Assembly: GCF_001628715.1 (NCBI RefSeq)
Contig: NZ_CP011120.1
Span: 2,735,489-2,799,488 of the forward strand
Direction of reading: 5' to 3'
Source of the DNA: Acetobacter oryzifermentans
GTDB taxonomy: Bacteria; Pseudomonadota; Alphaproteobacteria; Acetobacterales; Acetobacteraceae
DNA length: 64,000 bases
In this document: one piece after another, positions 19,253 through 27,672 of the stretch
Numbering within the stretch: position 1 is the first letter of the stretch
Layout: each line of letters opens with the position of its first letter
The notes under the pieces: model-generated
Told to the model about the DNA's origin: nothing
Databases searched by the model: none
What the model saw: the letters and a program-made list of their open reading frames with translations, nothing else
Position numbers and translations under genes: made by a program

Positions 19253-20500
19253 ATGGCGCAGACAATCCCCGTTTCCCCCCTGGCCCTGCCAATGCCGGAA
19301 CTTGGTGTTGTGCGTGGGATTCGCCTTGGCGCTATTGCGGCTGGTATTCGTTATAAAGGCCGCACAGATCTGGTTCTGGCTGAAATGGCCCCCGGCACCA
19401 CAGTTGCGGGCGTATTTACCAAATCCAAATGCCCCGGCGCACCTGTAGATTGGTGCCGTGCTATTCTGCCAAAAGGGGAGGCCCGCGCATTGGTTGTAAA
19501 TGCCGGGAACGCCAACGTATTTACTGGCCAAGCCGGACGCAAAACATGTGAAGCCACAGCAGAAGCCGCAGCCAAACTGGCAGGCTGTTCTGCCAAAAAT
19601 GTTTATTTAGCTTCTACCGGTGTTATTGGGGAAATTCTGCCTGCTGAGCGCATCACCTCTGCGCTTCCAGCACTGCATACCGCCCTTTCAGAAAACGGGT
19701 GGGAAGATGCCGCACGCGGGATCATGACCACGGATACCTTTCCCAAAGTGGCCGTGCGCAAGGCCACACTCAAAGGCACGGAAGTTATTATTCAGGGTAT
19801 TGCCAAAGGCAGTGGCATGATCGCGCCAGACATGGCCACCATGCTTGCCTTTGTTGCAACCGATGCAAAGCTGCCTGCATCTGTGCTGCAAACCCTACTG
19901 AGTGCAGGTATCCAAAAAACCTTCAATTGCATTACGGTGGACTCGGACACCTCAACGTCTGACATGGTGCTGCTGTTTGCAACCGGGGCCGCGCAGAATC
20001 CTGATATTGCCGCCACCACAGATGCTCTAACAAACCCAGAACTGGCTGATTTCCGCACCGCGTTGAACGCCGTTCTGCATGATCTCGCCCTGCTGGTTAT
20101 TCGGGATGGTGAGGGCATTACCAAGCTGATGAGCATTCAGGTCAGCGGCGCTGTATCCGATCAATCTGCATGGCGTGTTGCCATGGCTATTGGCAATTCC
20201 CCACTGGTAAAAACCGCCGTAGCAGGGGAAGATGCCAACTGGGGCCGCGTTGTGATGGCTGTTGGCAAATGTGGGGAACCCGCAGACCGCGATACGCTTT
20301 CTGTCTCTATTGGTGGTGTCTGCATTGCCCGTAATGGCACCGTTGTAGAGGGATATGACGAAACCCCCGTGGTGGCGCATATGAAAGGGCAGGAAATCGA
20401 TATTGCAGTTGATCTTGGCCTTGGCACAGGCACCGCTCAGGCTTGGAGCTGCGATCTGACCCACGGCTATATTGATATCAACGGATCTTACCGCAGCTAA
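19253..20500 (+). CDS. argJ: Bifunctional ornithine acetyltransferase / N-acetylglutamate synthase ArgJ
   Basis: Transfers the acetyl group from N-acetylornithine to glutamate, recycling it in arginine synthesis, and may also use acetyl-CoA. ArgJ cleaves itself to alpha and beta chains at the conserved Thr in GSGMIAPDMATMLAF; here that is Thr196. Other family motifs are VVNAGNANV (residues 81-89), STGVIGE (121-127) and FNCITVDSDTSTSDM. The total of 415 residues is typical. It stands alone behind a terminator, 57 bp ahead of the RDD gene. Confidence 0.97.
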   Translation: MAQTIPVSPLALPMPELGVVRGIRLGAIAAGIRYKGRTDLVLAEMAPGTTVAGVFTKSKCPGAPVDWCRAILPKGEARALVVNAGNANVFTGQAGRKTCEATAEAAAKLAGCSAKNVYLASTGVIGEILPAERITSALPALHTALSENGWEDAARGIMTTDTFPKVAVRKATLKGTEVIIQGIAKGSGMIAPDMATMLAFVATDAKLPASVLQTLLSAGIQKTFNCITVDSDTSTSDMVLLFATGAAQNPDIAATTDALTNPELADFRTALNAVLHDLALLVIRDGEGITKLMSIQVSGAVSDQSAWRVAMAIGNSPLVKTAVAGEDANWGRVVMAVGKCGEPADRDTLSVSIGGVCIARNGTVVEGYDETPVVAHMKGQEIDIAVDLGLGTGTAQAWSCDLTHGYIDINGSYRS

Positions 20501-20557
20501 GCGCCACTATCTGCCCCAACTGTTTATTTACTTATCTTTCCTGCGGAGCAGGCCCTT

Positions 20558-21187
20558 ATGTCCAATTCGGCACCGCCCCCCGGCTGGGGGGCTCCTTCTG
20601 GCGATTTTTATGGAATGCAGCCCGGCACGCCCGCTCCTGTATGGATTTACGCTGGCTTCTGGTGGCGGGTATGGGCCTTTCTGATTGATGGCATTATTCT
20701 TGGGGCCATAGAAACCGTTCTGGGGTTTTTTGTTGCACCCAATGTCACTGTCAATTGGCAGGAACTGCCCCTTGATGGCTCTGGGCAAAGCATGAATGTG
20801 GTGGATGTTGCCTCCTTCGTGCAGCCTGAAAATATCTCCGTTCTTATTCCGCACATTCACACAGGGCCTTGGCCACTCGCCAGTCTGCTGCTCGCCCTTA
20901 TTCCGGCAGTTTATTACGTGTTGTTTGAGGCATCTTCCCTCCGTGGCACACCCGGCAAACGGGTATGCCGGTTGGAAGTCGTCACACTTTCAGGCGGGCA
21001 GATCAGCTTGGCACAGGCTATTCTGCGCTTTGTCATTAAGGCGTTTATTTCTTTCCCACTGCTGTATATCGGCGTCATTATGGTTGCGTTTACGCGGCGC
21101 AAGCAGGGGCTGCATGATCTTATAGCTGGCACATTGGTTATCCGGGCAGAAACACAGCAAGTTGCGCCCTTCCAACCACACCGGTAG
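20558..21187 (+). CDS. RDD-family membrane protein
   Basis: Small multi-pass membrane protein of 209 residues. The RDD domain spans residues 28-200: the first helix is WWRVWAFLIDGIILGAIE with the Arg and Asp that name the family, a second helix is near 110-127, and a conserved RGTPGKRVCRLEVV precedes a third helix near 160-178. The N-terminus is rich in Pro and Gly. Some RDD proteins are linked to sodium or osmotic tolerance, but no substrate can be read here. The neighbour is a mechanosensitive channel, which fits an osmotic role only loosely. The start has GGAGCAGG upstream. Confidence 0.85.
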   Translation: MSNSAPPPGWGAPSGDFYGMQPGTPAPVWIYAGFWWRVWAFLIDGIILGAIETVLGFFVAPNVTVNWQELPLDGSGQSMNVVDVASFVQPENISVLIPHIHTGPWPLASLLLALIPAVYYVLFEASSLRGTPGKRVCRLEVVTLSGGQISLAQAILRFVIKAFISFPLLYIGVIMVAFTRRKQGLHDLIAGTLVIRAETQQVAPFQPHR

Positions 21188-21337
21188 TTTATCCACTCCC
21201 TTCTGAACAACTGCTATCAGCACGCATCATCTTGATACCGCCCAATTTGCCTCCTACCCTAGAGGCAGACTGGGCATGGCTGTTGCTTGCGTGCCCTTGG
21301 ATATTTTTACCCGTTCAGCAAAGGATGCAGCGCCCCC

Positions 21338-23860
21338 ATGGCGGCCAATAGTCCGGATCAGAGTCTATCCTTTTCACCCTCTCCGCCTCAGTCGCCTTCC
21401 TTGGCTGCATGGCTTTGTCGGCTTTTTTGCCTGTTTGCGTTGGGATTGGGGTTTCTTTTCCCTGTTACGCATGCGCGTGCGGATACGGCAGCAACTGTTC
21501 CTCAAACCACCGGTTTGACACAACAGGACGCGCAGCAGTTACTGAACGTTCTGAACGATCCGCAAAAGCGGGAAGATTTTTCCAAAACCCTTTCCCTTAT
21601 GGCCAAGGGCTTACCTGCCGCCATACCTAAAGCGGCACCTGCCCCAGCGGCTGCCAAACCACAGGCAGATAACGCTGTTATAGACAGCGATGTCCATTCA
21701 GAATTGGATACTCTGCAAAGTTCGATCCATGGCTACCTGAACAATTTTACCAGTCTTTTTAAAGATTTGAGTATTGTTGGCCCGTGGTTCAAAAACGAAA
21801 TCCGCAACCCGGCCTCTCGGCAGACCCTGATTGATGCGTTTAGCCGTGCCCTGCTGATTATTGGCCTTGCTCTGGTTCTAGAACGCGCCACCAGCATTGC
21901 AATGCGCAAACCGCTGAACTCTGTAACGCAACATGCAGAAAACCGAGAAAAGCGGCTAGAGGCCTCTGCCGAATCTGCTGCCGCAGCTGATAGTAGCGAT
22001 GCCGCAGCAGCAAATGATGCGAATACCACCCAAACGCGTGAAAATGACCAGCGGCGTGGCACCGAAGTTTTACGCTATTTAGTTCGCGTACCGTATAATG
22101 CACTGCACTTCCTTATCAAACTTCTGCCTGTTGGGGTGTGCCTGCTTGTTGGTTATTTGGGCGCAGAATTTTTAACCACCACAGCGCAAGCTCATACTGT
22201 TTCTCTCACCCTTATTAACGCTTACGCCATTGCGCGTGGGCTATATCTGGTTGTGGAAACAACATTGGCACCCCGTTCCTACGCTATCCGTCTTATTCCT
22301 GCATCGGATGAAACGGCACGCCTGCTCACACGCTGGTGGAACGTGCTGGTGGCTGCCCCTTCCATTGTGATCTGCCTATCTACCTTGGGGAGTGAGTTTG
22401 ACCTCAGCCCTCGCGGTGTAGATGCCATGCAACGTGCTGTGGTGCTGATCCAGCATCTAATTATTGCAGCCTTTATCTGGCGGCTCCGCCATATTGTGGC
22501 ACGGGCCCTGCAACCCTCATCCAACATGCGTAAAAATGCCCTCTGGGCTTTTGCCGGCACGCTGGCGCATGTGTGGTGGGTGCCTGTGATGTTCCTGGAC
22601 ATGGCGCTGTGGTTTGTCTGGGCCGCACATCTTAAAGGAGGCTATCAGTGGATCCTGCGCGGAACACTGTTGACCTTCCTCTGCCTGGTGCTTTCCCGCG
22701 TTATTGCCCTGTTGGCTTATGGTTTGCAGGATAAGCTATTCCGTATCAGCCCCACGTTGGAAGCCAGTTATCCGGGCATGCAAAAGCGCGCGGATTTCTA
22801 TTACCCGTTCGTGCGCCGGATTATTACCATTGCCATTATTTTTATTACCGCCATCTGTCTGGCACAAAGCTGGAGCATCCCCAGCTTCCGCTTCTTCTTT
22901 AGTTCTGCGCTGGGTGAACGTCTGATTGGTGCCGCCATCTGCCTGCTTATCGGCATGACAGTTGCTGCTGTTGCATGGGAGGTCGTAAACGGCCTGCTGG
23001 AAAAACAGATTACCCGTTACACATCCAGCGCACAGGCTGCGCGCGCGGCACGCTTGCGCACTGTGCTGCCTATTATCCGTACCGTTTTGCTGGCCGTTAT
23101 TATCATTTTTGTAACAGTCACCACGCTGTCTCAGATTGGTATTAACGTTACCCCCTTGCTCACAGGCGCTGGTATTTTGGGGGTTGGTCTTTCCTTTGGT
23201 TCACAGAGCCTGGTTAAAGACGTTATCACCGGCTTCTTCATGCTGGCAGAAGATGCCATTCAGGTAGGCGATTGGGTAACTACCGGCGGGATTGCTGGTA
23301 TTGTTGAGCATCTTTCCATCCGTACATTGCGCGTTCGCTCTGTGGATGGTGACTTGCATATCATCCCCTTCTCATCCGTAACCTCCATTGCCAATACTGC
23401 CCGTGGGTTTAACCAGGTTATTGTGCATCAGACGGTGGATCTGACCGAAAGCAGCGAACGAGTTGCCAAGATCATGCAGGACACCGTTCAGGAAATGCGC
23501 AAGGAAGACGCTTACAAGAACATCATCTTGTCTGACTACGTTGATCTGGGTGTTGATAGTTCAGACGGAAACGGCGCTGTGCTGGTTGGCTCCATCAAAA
23601 CCGCACCTATGATGAAGTGGAAAGTGCAGCGCGAATTTTACCGCCGCATTGCAAACCGCATGGCTGCTCAGGGCGTAAAATTCTATACCCCAACATCCTA
23701 CTCCACCACGCCGCCTGGCACCCCGGTCCATTTGGCAATGGATACAATGCCGCCAGAACTGCTTGAAAAAATTAACCAACGGGCCGCTCAGGTGCAGGAA
23801 GAAGCCAAATCTTCTGCTCCAGAAGCACCGCCTGCAGCAAAAGAACCACCACATGCCTGA
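21338..23860 (+). CDS. Large mechanosensitive ion channel, MscS family
   Basis: Inner-membrane channel that would open under membrane tension. The chosen ATG at 21338 gives 840 residues; a TTG 51 bp upstream extends the frame, but the signal peptide (LCRLFCLFALGLGFLFPVTHARA) fits the ATG start. Next come a periplasmic region with an Ala-rich helical segment (about residues 190-240), several transmembrane helices, and the MscS core near 600-700 with the pore helix LLTGAGILGVGLSFGSQSLV, KDVITGFFMLAEDAIQVGDWV and the beta-domain ending in PFSSV. The size and extra helices resemble the YbdG/MscM/MscK type. Its 3' end overlaps the dioxygenase gene by 8 bp, implying coupled translation. Confidence 0.92.
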   Translation: MAANSPDQSLSFSPSPPQSPSLAAWLCRLFCLFALGLGFLFPVTHARADTAATVPQTTGLTQQDAQQLLNVLNDPQKREDFSKTLSLMAKGLPAAIPKAAPAPAAAKPQADNAVIDSDVHSELDTLQSSIHGYLNNFTSLFKDLSIVGPWFKNEIRNPASRQTLIDAFSRALLIIGLALVLERATSIAMRKPLNSVTQHAENREKRLEASAESAAAADSSDAAAANDANTTQTRENDQRRGTEVLRYLVRVPYNALHFLIKLLPVGVCLLVGYLGAEFLTTTAQAHTVSLTLINAYAIARGLYLVVETTLAPRSYAIRLIPASDETARLLTRWWNVLVAAPSIVICLSTLGSEFDLSPRGVDAMQRAVVLIQHLIIAAFIWRLRHIVARALQPSSNMRKNALWAFAGTLAHVWWVPVMFLDMALWFVWAAHLKGGYQWILRGTLLTFLCLVLSRVIALLAYGLQDKLFRISPTLEASYPGMQKRADFYYPFVRRIITIAIIFITAICLAQSWSIPSFRFFFSSALGERLIGAAICLLIGMTVAAVAWEVVNGLLEKQITRYTSSAQAARAARLRTVLPIIRTVLLAVIIIFVTVTTLSQIGINVTPLLTGAGILGVGLSFGSQSLVKDVITGFFMLAEDAIQVGDWVTTGGIAGIVEHLSIRTLRVRSVDGDLHIIPFSSVTSIANTARGFNQVIVHQTVDLTESSERVAKIMQDTVQEMRKEDAYKNIILSDYVDLGVDSSDGNGAVLVGSIKTAPMMKWKVQREFYRRIANRMAAQGVKFYTPTSYSTTPPGTPVHLAMDTMPPELLEKINQRAAQVQEEAKSSAPEAPPAAKEPPHA

Positions 23861-24605
23861 AACAGGGTTGAACCTTTCAGGAGGGGCAGCCCCTCTTGAT
23901 TGTATTGAAAAACCGCTGGCGCAGGAGGGCTTCGCCTTCCTGCAAGCAGCAAGTATGCACCCCATCCTGCAAGGTTTTGGGTTAGCTGATTGGGACCAGT
24001 TTGCCGCAAGCTGGAATGATCTGGGGTGTGACCGGTATATGGCAGATGGTGGGCGCTATCGCCGCCGCCGCTATGCCACGTTCTCACTTTCTGATCAGGA
24101 AATTCTGCGTAAACCACATCAACCCCATTACCAGAGCCGTGATTACAATACGCTGAATGGGGGGATTGAACGTTGGTTTCAACCGGTATTACCAGAAATT
24201 GGTAAGAACCCGGCTTTACTGTCCATTCTAAAACTTATGCACCAGCTGGCCGTGGATATGACGCCAGCCAAACAGCGCCCTCCGGCATGGCATGCAGAAA
24301 TTCATCAGTTCCGAATTGAAGCCAGTAAAGATGCTGCCGGGCAACCCACGCCGGAAGGTTTGCACCGAGATGGCGTGGACTGGGTATGTGTTGTGATGAT
24401 CCGCAGAGAAAACATTGCTCGCGGAGAAACATCCATTCACGATCTCAACCGCCAACGCGTGGGGGGCTTTACGCTCACCAACCCGCTGGATACAGCTTTT
24501 GTAAATGATAGCCGGGTGTATCATGGGGTTACCCCCGTACAGGCCGTAAACCCTGCCTTACCGGCTTATCGTGATGTGCTTGTTGTGACGCTTCGCCACG
24601 AGTAA
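23853..24605 (+). CDS. 2OG-Fe(II) dioxygenase family protein (BsmA/IDO-like)
   Basis: Probable non-haem iron, 2-oxoglutarate-dependent oxygenase of the family that includes L-isoleucine dioxygenase and the stress protein BsmA (PF10014 type). The 250-residue protein has FRIEASKD followed by the metal facial triad: HRDGVDW with His171 and Asp173, and VYHGVTPV with His224. The Arg in YRDVLVVT (240) is placed to bind 2-oxoglutarate. Substrates in the family are free hydrophobic amino acids, but the substrate here cannot be told. The start ATG at 23853 overlaps the end of the channel gene by 8 bp. A strong terminator follows at once. Confidence 0.85.
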   Translation: MPETGLNLSGGAAPLDCIEKPLAQEGFAFLQAASMHPILQGFGLADWDQFAASWNDLGCDRYMADGGRYRRRRYATFSLSDQEILRKPHQPHYQSRDYNTLNGGIERWFQPVLPEIGKNPALLSILKLMHQLAVDMTPAKQRPPAWHAEIHQFRIEASKDAAGQPTPEGLHRDGVDWVCVVMIRRENIARGETSIHDLNRQRVGGFTLTNPLDTAFVNDSRVYHGVTPVQAVNPALPAYRDVLVVTLRHE

Positions 24606-24608
24606 AAT

Positions 24609-24634
24609 AAAAAGGCCGGGGAACCGGCCTTTTT
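24609..24634. terminator. Bidirectional terminator
   Basis: AAAAAGGCCGG and CCGGCCTTTTT form an 11-bp stem with a 4-nt loop between the dioxygenase gene (plus) and the 54-aa gene (minus). A- and T-runs on both sides let it serve both directions. Confidence 0.9.
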
Positions 24635-24635
24635 G

Positions 24636-24800
24636 TTAATACCCTGCGTAATAAATAGCGTGCAGCCCCAAAGCCAGACAAGAAAATACAAAAAACATGG
24701 CGCCAGCCATCTGGCAGCATTCTTTAAAAGAAATGGTATTGTAAGCAGAAACTGCAGAAGCAGAAGAAACCACACTATTTTGCTGTTCTGCTTCGCTCAT
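24636..24800 (-). CDS. Small predicted membrane protein (54 aa)
   Basis: The minus strand encodes MSEAEQQNSVVSSASAVSAY, then NTISFKECCQMAGAMFF, then VFSCLALGLHAIYYAGY and a TAA stop. A polar Ser/Glu/Gln N-terminus of about 25 residues is followed by one hydrophobic helix of about 22 residues. The stop sits directly beside the shared terminator, exactly where a gene should end, and the codons look normal for this genome. I do not recognise the family; a role as a small subunit or regulator of a membrane complex is possible but not shown. Upstream purines (AAAAGGGCGCAGGC) include a plausible ribosome-binding site. Confidence 0.65.
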   Translation of the reverse strand: MSEAEQQNSVVSSASAVSAYNTISFKECCQMAGAMFFVFSCLALGLHAIYYAGY

Positions 24801-24967
24801 GCCTGCGCCCTTTTCGTTTTATGCAATGCTGATTTGTTCATAGCACTTATCTGGCTACGATTGTCTCTTTCGTCAAGGGCCATAGGGTTGTCCCATTCCC
24901 TAAAATGGGGTGGACGCCACCCCTGCCCGGGGTTCACATAAGAAGAAATTCATTTGGAGTTTCAGAC

Positions 24968-25381
24968 TTGAAACAGATTGCTTCGGCCCTTCTTGCCACC
25001 AGCCTCCTTGCCTCCCCCGTGTTTGCCCAAACCCCAGAGAAACCGGCTACAACAGAAAAAGCTGCACCAGCCCAGCCTTATTCCATTGCAAGTTTTATGG
25101 GTAAGTGGGCCGTCACAATGGTTATGGAACCCATTACCATTATGGGTAACCGCGCTGTTGGCCCCGCAGCACGCTTAGTGGTTGTTGTACCGGACAACAT
25201 TAGCAAAGTTGTAAAGCAAAACCACTTTGCCCTGGCGCGTAAATCCAACGAGGTATGGGAAGGACAGCAAGAAGACGTAACCGCTACGCTGACACGTCTT
25301 TCAGAAAATACAGCTCAATTGGTTCTGGTTCAAAAAGATGGGCATAAAATGGAGATCCCACTTTACCGCGATGACGGCTGA
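24968..25381 (+). CDS. Secreted protein of unknown function (137 aa, TTG start)
   Basis: The likely start is TTG at 24968, with GGAG 9 nt upstream; it yields a clean signal peptide (KQIASALLATSLLASPVFA, cleavage before QTPEK). The frame is open upstream, but that part is not peptide-like. The mature protein of about 118 residues has a Thr/Pro/Ala/Lys linker followed by a compact domain with IASFMGKWAVTMVMEP, GPAARLVVVVPDNISK and DGHKMEIPLYRDDG, probably beta-rich. No family is recognised. It is monocistronic, facing dnaJ across a bidirectional terminator, and probably periplasmic. Confidence 0.75.
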   Translation: MKQIASALLATSLLASPVFAQTPEKPATTEKAAPAQPYSIASFMGKWAVTMVMEPITIMGNRAVGPAARLVVVVPDNISKVVKQNHFALARKSNEVWEGQQEDVTATLTRLSENTAQLVLVQKDGHKMEIPLYRDDG

Positions 25382-25398
25382 TATCTGAATTTCCGCCA

Positions 25399-25432
25399 CT
25401 TTCCCCGCCCAAAATATAATGGGCAGGGAAAG
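25399..25432. terminator. Bidirectional terminator between the secreted-protein gene and dnaJ-like gene
   Basis: CTTTCCCCGCCCA (25399-25411) pairs with TGGGCAGGGAAAG (25420-25432) with one mismatch and an 8-nt loop, lying between two convergent genes. Confidence 0.75.
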
Positions 25433-25447
25433 ATTTATCGGCCTGAA

Positions 25448-26365
25448 TTACTTTTCTTCTGCAGGATTCCAATTTTTCAGGAACTCCTGCAAATCGGCAT
25501 CTGGTGTGCCAATTTTCACTTGCAACGTCACATACAGATTACCTGCTGGGCGGGCCCCGTGCGCCTGCACGCCTTTGCCACGAAGCCGCAATACGGTGCC
25601 CGTATCTGAACCTGCAGGCACATTCATCTTCACCGTTCCTGTGGGGGTTGGCACCATGATAGCCCCACCCAGCACAGCGGTTTTAAGATCTACATCCAGA
25701 TTTTCCCGCAGATCATTCCCTTCCCGCGTATATGTGGGATCAGACATCACGGTAACGGTAATAAGCGCATCTCCGTCTGGGCCACCTTGCACACCGGGGG
25801 CACCTTTACCACGCAGACGCAACACTTTGCCGTCTTCTATCCCCGGAGGGATTGTCACATTCAGCGTGCTGCCTTCTGGCAAGGTAATACGAGATTTACC
25901 GCCGTTTACAGCGTCTAGAAAACTGACCTTAAGCGTATAGGATCGATCTTCCCCTTTACGTGGGCCAGAACGCCGCGCCCGGCCACCGCCACCAAACATG
26001 CCTCCAAACAGATCGCTCAGATCTTCTTCTGTAAAGCCGCTTGCACCACCGGGGCCGCCACTATAGCGGAAGCCACCCGCACCTCCGCCAAAATCATTAA
26101 ACCCGCCGCCTCCGCCGCCAAAACCGGGGTGCCGTTCCTGCCCGGCAGCATCAATTTCACCGCGATCAAAACGTGCGCGCTTTTCTGGATCAGATAGCAG
26201 ATCATTGGCCTGATTAACGGCCTTGAATTGTTCTTCGGCCTTTTTATCATCAGGGTTCAGGTCGGGATGGTATTTTTTGGCTAATTTACGATAGGCCTTG
26301 CGCACATCATCTTGGCTGGCACTTTTAGAAATACCTAGCACGTCATACGGATCACGCACGCTCAT
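25448..26365 (-). CDS. DnaJ/CbpA-type J-domain co-chaperone
   Basis: Stimulates Hsp70 (DnaK) ATP hydrolysis and delivers substrates. The J domain (residues 4-70) contains the essential HPD at 33-35 in [11 protein letters not shown] Gly/Phe-rich linker (about 78-130) follows, then two C-terminal substrate-binding beta domains ([19 protein letters not shown] ... [12 protein letters not shown] ... DLKTAVLGG). There are no CXXCXGXG zinc repeats, so this is a type II/CbpA-like protein and not the canonical DnaJ. It has 305 residues. Its ATG overlaps the stop of a 56-aa gene in an ATGA junction. Confidence 0.93.
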   Translation of the reverse strand: MSVRDPYDVLGISKSASQDDVRKAYRKLAKKYHPDLNPDDKKAEEQFKAVNQANDLLSDPEKRARFDRGEIDAAGQERHPGFGGGGGGFNDFGGGAGGFRYSGGPGGASGFTEEDLSDLFGGMFGGGGRARRSGPRKGEDRSYTLKVSFLDAVNGGKSRITLPEGSTLNVTIPPGIEDGKVLRLRGKGAPGVQGGPDGDALITVTVMSDPTYTREGNDLRENLDVDLKTAVLGGAIMVPTPTGTVKMNVPAGSDTGTVLRLRGKGVQAHGARPAGNLYVTLQVKIGTPDADLQEFLKNWNPAEEK

Positions 26366-26532
26366 GCGGCACCTCCCTGCTGAGCAGGGCGGGAATCGGA
26401 AAAATTATCCGTATCCAGCAAACTCATAAGCAGAGCAATCACAACATCACGGGAATACCCGGCCTGTTCTGCCTCTTTCACAAAAGCTTCCAGACGGGGT
26501 TTAAGATATGCCTCCGCCGTTAAATTGTTCAT
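26362..26532 (-). CDS. Small protein of unknown function coupled to the J-domain gene (56 aa)
   Basis: The minus strand encodes [20 protein letters not shown], then [20 protein letters not shown], then [16 protein letters not shown] and TGA. GGAGAAAG lies about 7 nt before the ATG, and the TGA overlaps the ATG of the co-chaperone gene by 4 bp, which is strong evidence for a real, coupled gene. The body looks like two amphipathic helices joined at AGYSRD; no transmembrane segment or metal motif is present. I do not recognise the family. The context suggests a partner of the chaperone or a small regulator; this is inference only. Confidence 0.75.
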   Translation of the reverse strand: MNNLTAEAYLKPRLEAFVKEAEQAGYSRDVVIALLMSLLDTDNFSDSRPAQQGGAA

Positions 26533-26535
26533 AAA

Positions 26536-26763
26536 TCACTTTCTCCATATCCCTGAAGGCCGCATAAAAGAGCATGCGCGTGCCCACAGTTTTTTCATGA
26601 CATTACTTATAATAATGGGAACGCTCAAAGGCACGGTCAATGGATGCCCGGCACCATATGAATAGCTGATACCCATATATCCCGCAGCCGCTAAAAGTAA
26701 GGCGTGGCATCTGGCGCTCATACTCTTTATAAAGCCCAGAATGTAAGATAACGGCATAAACAC
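26536..26763 (-). CDS. Doubtful small hydrophobic frame upstream of the 56-aa gene
   Basis: A 75-codon minus-strand frame ending 3 bp before the 56-aa gene, with two hydrophobic stretches (SARCHALLLAAAGYMGI and PLTVPLSVPIIISNVM) and a basic C-terminus. The spacing is operon-like and the ribosome-binding site of the next gene lies in its last codons. It has no recognised family, and the start choice (first, third or later Met) is unclear. It may instead be the 5' leader of the chaperone operon. Confidence 0.3.
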   Translation of the reverse strand: MFMPLSYILGFIKSMSARCHALLLAAAGYMGISYSYGAGHPLTVPLSVPIIISNVMKKLWARACSFMRPSGIWRK

Positions 26764-26811
26764 ACTTTGCTAACGTTTATGCCGCAAACCAGAATGATGG
26801 AGAAACCGGCT

Positions 26812-27114
26812 ATGGCTGACAAACCGCGCTTTTTTGATGATCTTGCCGGCGTGGCCGGTGGAGCTTTTTCCGCCCTTACAGGTGTGCGCGAAGAAATTAA
26901 CGCTATTGTTCGCAGCCGTGTAGATGAAGTGTTGACTGGCCTACAGGTTGTGCGCCGTGAAGAATTTGAAGTGATGCGTGACCTAGCCGCCCAGGCGCGG
27001 ATTGGCCAGGAAGAGGCCGAACGCCGCTTGGCTGCGTTGGAAGAACGCGTAACGGCTCTCGAACACAAGCTGGCCCATAACAACAACGATCATGGGCACC
27101 AGCACCACGGCTGA
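26812..27114 (+). CDS. ubiK: Ubiquinone biosynthesis accessory factor UbiK (BMFP/YqiC family)
   Basis: Small coiled-coil protein that helps the cytosolic ubiquinone-synthesis complex. ADKPRFFDDLAGVAGGAFSA at the start is the amphipathic helix typical of the family; it is followed by LTGVREEINAIVRSRVDEVL and a C-terminal coiled coil ending in RLAALEERVTALEHKL and a His/Asn tail. The ATG at 26812 is chosen because GGAG stands 9 nt before it; three upstream in-frame Mets lack such a site. At 100 residues it fits the family. ybjN and proC follow, a common alphaproteobacterial order. Confidence 0.88.
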   Translation: MADKPRFFDDLAGVAGGAFSALTGVREEINAIVRSRVDEVLTGLQVVRREEFEVMRDLAAQARIGQEEAERRLAALEERVTALEHKLAHNNNDHGHQHHG

Positions 27115-27171
27115 AGCCGCACTTCCCCTTAAATATTCTTTTCTGCCTTCCCGCAGGCACGGAGCACCCCC

Positions 27172-27672
27172 ATGCCAGCATTGACCTCTGAAGCATCCTC
27201 CATGCTCACCAACCCGCTTGATCTCATGGAACAGGTAATTGGTGGGCATGGCTGGACATTTGAACGCTGCACCCCAACGGAAATGGCAGCAGAAGCCCCT
27301 TCCCGCTGGTGTGATTACGGGCTGTTTTTTTCATGGTCAGCCGAACTGGGCGCTATTCTGTTTACCTGTGCGTTTGATCTTAAGGCAGCCCCCACACAGC
27401 ACCCCGATCTGTACGAACTGATCGGGCTGGCGAATGAGCAGATATGGGTTGGCCATTTCAGCCTGGATACAGAAGACGGCGTTCTGCTCTTTCGCCATGC
27501 TCTGCTGTTGCGCGGTACACCATCCGTTACCGATGTATTCGAAGATATGATCGACATTGCATTGGCTGAATGCGAACGTTTTTACCCTGCTTTTCGTTTT
27601 TTTCTGCACGCAGGGTTGGATGCCAAAACGGCACTCGCAACAGCCATGATTGATTGTCAGGGAGAAGCATAA
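27172..27672 (+). CDS. YbjN domain-containing protein
   Basis: Cytosolic protein of 166 residues with a YbjN fold (alpha/beta, type III secretion chaperone-like), between about residues 10 and 150. It shows NPLDLMEQVIGGHGWTFER at the start and LYELIGLANEQIWVGHFSLD then GVLLFRHALLLRG in the centre. In E. coli YbjN affects motility and stress, but its molecular role is not settled. The start ATG has GGAG upstream. Its stop overlaps the proC start (TAATG), so the two are coupled. Confidence 0.87.
   Translation: MPALTSEASSMLTNPLDLMEQVIGGHGWTFERCTPTEMAAEAPSRWCDYGLFFSWSAELGAILFTCAFDLKAAPTQHPDLYELIGLANEQIWVGHFSLDTEDGVLLFRHALLLRGTPSVTDVFEDMIDIALAECERFYPAFRFFLHAGLDAKTALATAMIDCQGEA

Noticed and set aside
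21186..21200. TTATCCACT and similar single DnaA-box-like words in the window
   Set aside because: They are isolated (also near 48470) and not clustered with an AT-rich region, so no origin is called inside the window.
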